A DNA stretch of 36,192 nucleotides from Butyriboletus loyo. Its lineage: Eukaryota; Basidiomycota; Agaricomycetes; Boletales; Boletaceae. The position numbers and the translations under genes are program-made. Each line of letters opens with the position of its first letter. The stretch's first letter is position 1. The stretch covers positions 1-36,192 of the forward strand of contig JBBPSI010000235.1 of NCBI GenBank assembly GCA_038093515.1, written 5' to 3'. Below are positions 29,641 through 36,192 of the stretch, piece after piece. The notes under the pieces were generated by a model that ran no database searches, was not told where the DNA came from, and saw only the letters and a list, made by a program, of their open reading frames with translations.

Positions 29641-29938
29641 AACATTTTGATCTCGCCCTAGCATGATCTTTGCAGCGAGATTGCCGCTCAATCGTGTCTC
29701 TTGCAAGAGTCACTCCAAGGACTCCCAGGCTGTCAATGAGCGTGTATGAAATTCACAGCAGATAATAGTAGCGCAGATAGGCACCAGTGTGTATCAGCCT
29801 GGATTATTGTCCTCGGCCCTGTATCCGAGTTCTAGTATAAATAACGTAGATGTCGAGTGTCATGAGGACTATAAAGACTTGTTGCTGAAGGATTTTGACT
29901 GTTGTAATTCCCATCGTTCCAACCAGAGTCATATCAAC

Positions 29939-31162
29939 ATGCCTGCTACCACCTCCGTCACACTCAACACAGGGGCGATTATGCCTACCGTCGGTCTTGG
30001 TAAATCAGACCCCTCAATCATCATTCGCAATGTCCCGCTGATCAGATCATGCTTGTCTTCCAACAGGTACCTGGAAGTCCATGCCAGGCCAAGTAGAACA
30101 CGCAGTGGAGTATGCGTTGAAGAACGGATACCGACACATCGACACCGCTGCCGGCTACCAGAACGAGACCGAAGTCGGCCAAGGCATCAAGGCATCTGGG
30201 GTTCCGAGAGAGCAGATTTTCTTGACGACGAAACTCGATAACCCAGACCAGAGGAATCCAACAGCAGCTCTCGAATCATCGCTCAAGAAGCTCGATACCC
30301 CTTACATTAACCTGTGTACGAATCCCTTTCTCACATTTTCCATGGGAGGGCGCTCAAACCACACCCAGGGTTGATGCATTGGCCGGCCCCTATGACACGA
30401 GATGGAAAAGCCGACAAGGGGCACGATTGGCTTAACACATGGAAAGCAATGGAGGAACTTTACATCGCTTATCCAGAGAAACTGAAGGCGATTGGTAAGT
30501 CGAGAACGTCAGTTTGGAGGCATATCACTCATGTCTTTTGTAACACAGGTGTCTCAAACTTCTCAGTCGAATACCTTGAACGACTCTTGAAAGTTGCTCG
30601 AGTGATTCCTGCGGTGAACCAGATCGAACTCCACCCGTAAGTTTTTGATAGTCACGAGTACAGCCCAAGCATGATGATGATGGTGCCTGGAAGGTCTTGC
30701 CCACAGCATGATGTCGTGGAATTCTGCCGGAACAAGGGAATCTCGCTGACAGCTTACTCACCACTTGGTTCTGACAACTCTCCTCTGCTGAAGAACGAGG
30801 TAGTCAACAGAATCGCCACCAAGTATGGTGTCCCGCCTGCCAACGTGTTGATTTCCTTGCAAGCCAACAAACCTCTGCACACAGGTGAGTTGTACCGTAG
30901 TGCACCTCGCAAGACCTCGCTAATCTAGCTCTATTATGTAGTGTTGCCCAAGTCGGTGACGAACGAGCGTATTCTCAGTAAGTATTTGGGGTCCTTGCGA
31001 CTACGCCAGCGTTGACATTCGTGCGCAGGCAACGCCAAAATCGTAGATCTGACTGAGGAGGATATCAAAGACCTGCACGAGATTGACAAGGCACACCACT
31101 TCCGTGCTTGCCACCCTGCTTGGACCGGTTTCGGTGGTCTCGGGTTCCCTGACTGCAAGTAG
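29939..31162 (+). CDS. Aldo-keto reductase
   Basis: Seven exons (29939-29999, 30067-30315, 30369-30494, 30549-30636, 30694-30884, 30942-30977, 31029-31162) join in frame to 294 aa, close to the usual 300-320. The AKR catalytic tetrad is present: Asp46 and Tyr51 ([14 protein letters not shown]), Lys76 (FLTTKLD) and His107 (LWLMHWP). Further signatures are [21 protein letters not shown] and the cofactor-binding [12 protein letters not shown] with [13 protein letters not shown]. The closest general type is the fungal glycerol dehydrogenase/GCY1-like group, which reduces aldehydes or ketones with NADPH. The substrate is not determined. The donor for exon 2 was chosen because it restores the family's LWLMHWP. 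The gene has a decayed tandem copy 300 bp upstream. Confidence 0.92.
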
Positions 31163-31538
31163 ATTTAGATGCCTCAAAGTAGGAGAAACGGATGTTCTAA
31201 GAACCAGAAGCGTGTAATCATTAGTTCCCATAAGTGTGATATTGGAGGGTAGCGCTTGGCACTTGAGATGACAACTCAACTACCTCGAGTACCTTGCTCA
31301 GGCAAGGTCGGTCTTGTCTCTGTGAGGATTGTGCATGAGTCGCGATTCAAGGCTTGCCTGCCATCGAGTCGTGCTGCTGCGAGACAATCATCTGGAGCAT
31401 TGGCTTTGCCAGCGAATGCAGCAATTGGACAGTGCCATGAAAGTTGTTTATATGGCAGTCGACCTAGTTTGGATGGGCCGGAGGATATATACAATCCCTC
31501 TTCGACTGGGCTGGCGTTTCTAACACTGGCATTGCGCG
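31163..31538. other. Intergenic between the AKR and the sorting nexin
   Basis: No gene is seen. A TATATACA element at about 31486 could serve the downstream gene. Confidence 0.4.
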
Positions 31539-34022
31539 ATGGCGACCCTTCCCCGCACGACAACACAAAGTTCAACTCCTCCTTCCACTGGGATACCTGC
31601 ATTTGACCAAAGACCTCGTTCTGATCACGACTTTGATGCCGGGATAAACTCGTCTACTGCATGGACAGCGCATCTCGATCGAGGGTCTCTCTCCGACGAT
31701 GAGCCAACTGATCATTTAGAAGTATATGAACGCGGCCTTTCTGCGCGCGCACTTTACCAGTTCGAGGGCAAGGCAGAGTTCAGGGAGCTCACTGTCGAAG
31801 CCGGGGACGAGCTCGAGGTTCTGAAACAAGACGTCGGAGACGGGTGGAGCCTCGTGAAGATGGAGGATGGAAAAATAGGTCTGTTGCCCACAGCTTATTA
31901 CACGGTAGGTGTGCTACGCCGCTGGCGGTGGTTTCGGCTGACGTCTCGCAATTCAGCACACTATCAACTTCCTCTCTGCGCCAGCCGACAGTCACTCAAC
32001 AACGAAGGAGCTATCCGCGGACACCGTCACGCCTCATCAGTCTCCTAAGGGCAGCTCTGAATTAAAGCTCCCTCCGCTCGTCCCACAGACTACAGGGGAA
32101 TGGCCGGACGTGTTTCCGAGTTTCCGGCAGCGATTGCTCGGTGGAAAGACCATCAATCGATTCTCCGCTTTCGTCACCAGCGGTGCGGAGGAGTGGGTCC
32201 TCAACGGCGCTCCACATCCTGAGGAGGAACCTGCAATATCTACTTCTATTTCTCATGGCCGTTTTGCAACGACAGATTCCGTCACGGAAGACATTCGACT
32301 CAACAGGCTAGGCATCGGGGAAGCTGACAGACATTTTGTGGACGAAGGCCCCGCCTGGCAGCCTAAGATTCCCGGATTCCGTGTCTTGGTACATTCGCCG
32401 TCGAAGCGGTCATCAGGCCTTTCCGGCGCTTACACTGTGTATAACGTTACCTCTCTTGTCCACTCGTCCGAGCCCAATGGGCCTGGTGGTGAGGCGATTT
32501 GTTCGGCTTCCCCTGTGTATATCACCGTCCAACGACGCTTTTCGCACTTTGTCGTGCTTCATACCTCATTACTCAAGCGACTTCCCGGAATTGCACTACC
32601 TCCGCTTCCTGAGAAGCAATATGCAGGTCGGTTCAACGCTGCATTCGTCGAAGCTCGGCGAGGGGACTTGGAACGATACCTCGACCGTATTGTGCGGCAC
32701 CCCATCGTGCGCTACGTAGAGGTTGTGACGTCTTTCCTGAGCTGCGAAGATGACCTGGTGAGCGGTCCCTTGGCACAGAGTGGGGCTTAAGAACCTGCTC
32801 AATCTCCTTTCTATGCAAGGAGTGGAAACGGTTGATGCCACAATTCTTGTCGATGCGTCCTGCTGGACCATCCTTCTTTGCCCACGTTTTTCATCCAGCA
32901 TTCAATATTGATATTCAGGATGCTTCACATACGATTGAGAAGTTCAACAACCATGTGAGAGCCGTCGGGAAAGGTGTGCAGGGGTTGAGGAACACATTCA
33001 ATCGAGTGAGGGAAGCGCGGATAGGTAGGTATTCACATTGGTTCGAGTATACCTCCCTCACAAACATTGACGCATTCAGAGATGTCCAAAGCCGAGCGCC
33101 TGCTTTCCTACTCCCTCCTGTCCCTTATCACTGCGAAGCCATCGTCATCAGTACCAGCTCTTGGCGCAGTTGACGAAGAAGAAAATGCGTCTCCGCAATT
33201 GCTGGGCCTCCTGACTAATGACGGTGCTTGGTGCTGGCGTGACGACTGCCAAGACTGCCTCAAACTCACGAAGGCGGTTCAGAAGACTGCAGAGACGCTG
33301 CAAAGTGTGGCGAATATGTATGATGATCACGTCAGTGGCCAAATTATTGCATGTGTAGCTGTCCGCTCAAGATCGCTACAGGCCAGGAGAAGACAGCTTG
33401 CAACTCACGAAGCTCTCAAGAGCGTCGCCCATCCTTACATGACGTATCGGGTGCGTTCTATGGTGTGAAATTCATACACAATCTGAGCCTCCATTTCAAG
33501 GGAATCATAGAAACCCATCGATCCACGTACTCCCGGTATGCGGAGGCCACCGGCAACAACGTATGCAATCCAGACTGGGCATCGCTTCTCTCACTGATTT
33601 ACCACCAGCCAAACGACGACGTAGCTTCACGTTGTGAAACAGTTCTCAATGCAACCATGTCCGAACTGGACACGTATCATACGCAGAAAGTTGAAGATTT
33701 TACGAACCTAACAAAGGATCACCTCGACGGGGAAATTGCATTGTACGAACAGATAGTGACACGACTCAAAACTGCACGACGAACGCTCGATCCCCTACAC
33801 TTGGATGAGCTAGGGCGCTCACCTAGAAGACCTTCGCAATTCGAGAAAGATTTAGACAAGTCCGCGAATGATGTTGAGCCGCTTCCGCAGCCTTGTCCAC
33901 ATGTGTATGACTCGGCACCGATGCGACCTGTGAGCATGGCTATCCAGGGTGGTATGGGTTTACTTCTTGGGGGATCGAGCTCAGGAGGGAAAACAACCGT
34001 TCTTAGCAGATTATGGGCTTGA
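31539..34022 (+). CDS. SH3-PX-BAR sorting nexin-like protein
   Basis: Seven exons (31539-31904, 31957-32757, 32820-33024, 33080-33330, 33382-33450, 33501-33560, 33609-34022) join in frame to 721 aa. The SH3 domain is at about 68-122 (ARALYQFEGKAEFRELTVEA, DGWSLVKMEDGKIGLLPTAY). The PX domain is at about 260-389 (PGFRVLVHSP, QRRFSHFVVLHTSLLKRLPG, FVEARRGDLERYLDRIVRHP). A BAR-like helical region spans about 405-660 (FNNHVRAVGKGVQGLRNTFN, ETVLNATMSELDTYHTQKVE). This is the domain order of the SNX9/18/33 group, which bends membranes and links phosphoinositides to actin or dynamin partners during endocytosis. The last intron (33561-33608, 48 nt) is a multiple of three and contains no stop, so a 737-aa form retaining it is also possible. 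The C-terminus carries an odd Gly-rich GGSSSGGKTT. Confidence 0.9.
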
Positions 34023-34204
34023 ATGAGATTTTTTCTTCTTTCATTTATCTACGCCATCACTTGGAAAAAGTGGGCCATTCGTAGCTTACAGGTACTATTG
34101 GAGGATAATCTACAACCAATCTCACTAATATAACAACTGGGAACTCAATTACGGGTCGGCTATACAAAAACGTATGAAATGTACTTGCGCAGGGATGGGA
34201 CAAT

Positions 34205-34830
34205 CTAATCTACAGGACAGGATATCCGCCAACATGGAGAATAGAGTGCAATCAGCTCATCTTTACACGAGGGCTCGGAAAGTGGTGACTCAAAAGACCT
34301 CATGTGATGAATTGGCTCCAAGGAAATGAATGTCACATGTGCGATACATGATGTGCCACTGAGAGAACACAGCCCTTCGAGTGTCTTCCCACATGACCAG
34401 AGGTCGGCACAAATGGCATCATAGTCAAAAGGACCTCAGGTGCCATATACTCTTCCGTACCGACCGACCATGCCATGCGATTTGTTCCCAGAGTGGCCAG
34501 CGATGCTATAGTCAATGATCGAAAGTCAACCACCACCGGGAGGAATAAGAACATTTACAGGTTTGACGCCACGGTGTGCAATGTGAATGCTAACTCGAAC
34601 CCCTTGAAAAGCTGTGTGGCAGCAGACCACGTGTGCTTGTCAAGTTCTCGACGAGCAGTGAGGTGGCCTCCACCAGACGATTTGTAGATGACAAAGTGTC
34701 CAAAGCTATGGGTCCAAACTTGGACCCCAGTGATGGTATGGTTGTCGGGGGAAGTCATTTGTGCCAGGTACCGCTCTATGCGTTGTCGAAGGCTTTCGCG
34801 GCCAGAGAGGAAAAGAGGTAAATACACTTT
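34205..34830 (-). pseudogene. Serine/threonine protein kinase pseudogene
   Basis: Kinase subdomains can be followed on the minus strand but in changing frames. SSPDNHT-like text (TSPDNHTITGVQVWTHSFGH, then FVIYKSSGGGHLTARRELDK) leads to IAHRGVKPVNVLIPPGGG, where the HRD motif has become HRG. A stop (TGA) follows, then LSIIDYSIAGH, where the DFG Asp is Asp-Tyr-Ser. In another frame comes SVGTEEYMAPEVL (activation loop/APE), and in a third YDAICADLWSCGKTLEGLC (subdomain IX), ending at a TAG at 34205-34207. The loss of the catalytic Asp, the stop and at least two frameshifts show it is not functional as a kinase. No glycine loop was recognised. Confidence 0.75.
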
Positions 34831-35653
34831 ACTAAGAATCCGGCATACGTGCAGAAGATTGGTAAATCATCCGAGAAGGGGCTTTTCGGTTCGAAACATC
34901 ACCCGAACCTGTGCGGGGGCGATCGAATGTGAGCCATGAGGGCAGGTGGGTACCAACACCTCGCGGCGGATAAAACTGAGCCTCGCAGTTCGACGTGAGG
35001 CGTCGAGTAGGGTGACAGGATAAAAATTTGGTATAGTCCACTTTGTGACTAGTACGTTTGGGATATAGTGAGATTGGCGGATCTACGAGATGCGGGTGTT
35101 GACGGAGTGGTGGGTGGGTGCAAATGCGAGGACCTTGAAGACAAGTTGTTGCAGGACGAAAGCTGAACCTTGTGGTGCGAAGCGAAGAAGTGCTGCCACA
35201 ACGCGTTAGACCTCTCGCCGCCGCTTCGTAATTTAATTGTAGCGGCGCCTGCAGTCGTCAACTCCTCCGAATTCATTCTAGATAAAAAAAAGCTGCAAAC
35301 TTGACACCAAAAATCGATTTGTCGGTGTCGAGTCAAGATAAGGGCATACACCAAGTTCAGATTCCTTACAGTCCCATGATGTTGGTATCAGCAGTTGCCA
35401 TTTTTTTCGTGGGACTGCCCCTCCAGCTCACCGTCCGAACCAGCTTTCCTTTTCCCTTTAGCTGAGAGCCGTAGGCTTTTAACAAGGCCCCCTTGGTGTA
35501 CGAGTGATATGGGAGTAACTTCTCTGCTTGAGCACGACTTGGTAGCTGTTGCTATTTCTGTTAATATTGCTGTTGGACTAAGACGAGAACACATTGCTGG
35601 AGATGTTCCAACCGGAGTAGAGGTTGTGTCAAAAGGATGAAAATAAGTAAAGC
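34831..35653. other. No supported gene
   Basis: A minus frame at about 35095-35278 (MNSEELTTAGAATIKLRSGG...) and a plus frame at 35395-35640 exist, but neither shows a recognisable domain or reliable splice partners. The first could be an upstream exon of the kinase relic. Confidence 0.35.
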
Positions 35654-35986
35654 TTACAGCTTACAGATGACTTCGACCTCAACAAACTGCCCATCCCTGC
35701 ACTTTGCTTCATAGTTGGCAGGGTTGATCCAAATCCCCTGTGAATCGAAAATGCCTGGCATGACCACCTTTGCTGCAGAAAGATCTACATGCATTCTCAA
35801 TAGGCCAGCATACTATGCTGGCCTATTGAGAATGCATGCAGATCTTAGCGTCGTCAGGGGTCCAGTAGCTGCCAGTGAGAGATACGAATCAGTTGAAAAA
35901 ATCAGATTATGGAAATCTTAGAGTATAGCGAAAAACATACCCTGTGTGTTCATAGAAATTGTCACGGCCACAACTTGGGCCTAGCT
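35654..35986 (-). CDS. Last two exons of an unidentified minus-strand gene
   Basis: Exon 35986-35941 (AQVVAVTISMNTQ) and exon 35772-35654 join across a GTATGT...CTGCAG intron (35773-35940, 168 nt). Together they read AKVVMPGIFDSQGIWINPAN then YEAKCRDGQFVEVEVICKL, with TAA at 35654-35656. The frame stays open and the peptide looks genuine, but I do not recognise the family. Upstream of AQVV there is an in-frame TAG that also serves as a plausible acceptor (CAGCTAG). Sequence to the window edge contains no clear preceding exon, so the gene may be a fragment. Confidence 0.45.
35780..35846. repeat. 67-bp near-perfect palindrome
   Basis: Arms 35780-35812 and 35814-35846 (33 bp each) are separated by a single C and have one mismatch (A at 35787). 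The core arm is CATGCATTCTCAATAGGCCA continuing to GCATA. It lies inside the predicted intron of the flanking minus-strand gene, about 2 nt from the 3' splice site region. Confidence 0.95.
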
Positions 35987-36192
35987 GACAGCTGCTCTCG
36001 CTTTACTTGGGCTCAAACTGCCCCTGGATTCTACCACAATGGTCAACAATATACCCTGTAAAAGATAAGACAATATTCACTTCCAATGTCCCCACGCGCG
36101 AGTTTCAGGGCAACAACCCTTTCTGTGGCAGGAAGACCTTGAAACAAGGGTTCGATTAGAATAACCAATGAAATATAATCACCACGTCCAGG

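Overview
The window is nuclear DNA of a filamentous basidiomycete, most likely an Agaricomycete. Genes are intron-dense: GT-AG introns are mostly 45-65 nt and up to 10 exons occur per gene. Two proteins look like lineage-restricted Agaricomycete families (a WW-domain membrane protein and an RNI/LRR-like protein). Conserved eukaryotic genes are also present: DBR1, TFIIE-alpha and LSG1. Exon models were built by hand by keeping the frame open across splice sites; no alignment or transcript data were available.

Left end (1-7990): repeat-rich and decayed. The 5' part of an LTR retrotransposon runs leftward out of the window: a gag-like ORF, a leader ORF overlapping it, a primer-binding site complementary to the anticodon region of initiator tRNA, and a 449-bp LTR. 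Next come a GC-rich 32-33 bp minisatellite, two nested solo LTRs of the same family with exact 5-bp target duplications, the 3' part of a coiled-coil gene they interrupt, a glutamine amidotransferase relic, an unidentified gene relic and low-complexity DNA.

Middle (7992-23880): DBR1 (lariat debranching), a large WW-domain/multi-pass membrane protein gene, an RNI-like leucine-rich gene, then a tandem segmental duplication of about 2-3 kb per unit. One unit holds an intact NmrA-like oxidoreductase gene (10 exons). The other keeps only its 3' remnant. TFIIE-alpha follows, then a dehydrogenase (SDR) relic.

Right (24193-36192): LSG1 (ribosome-export GTPase) converges on a small C2H2 zinc-finger gene. 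That gene shares a roughly 105-bp divergent promoter with a membrane-tailed flavin oxidoreductase (OYE family). An aldo-keto reductase relic and its intact copy follow, then an SH3-PX-BAR sorting nexin. The end holds a protein kinase pseudogene and the last exons of an unidentified gene whose predicted intron contains a 67-bp near-perfect palindrome.

The genes do not form an obvious pathway or biosynthetic cluster. NmrA, SDR, OYE and AKR are all nucleotide- or flavin-dependent redox families, three of them with a decayed copy present, but they are interleaved with housekeeping genes. I see no clear novel multi-gene system. The most unusual points are the retroelement's leader ORF and priming site, the ultrashort start exons of DBR1 and LSG1, and the intronic palindrome.
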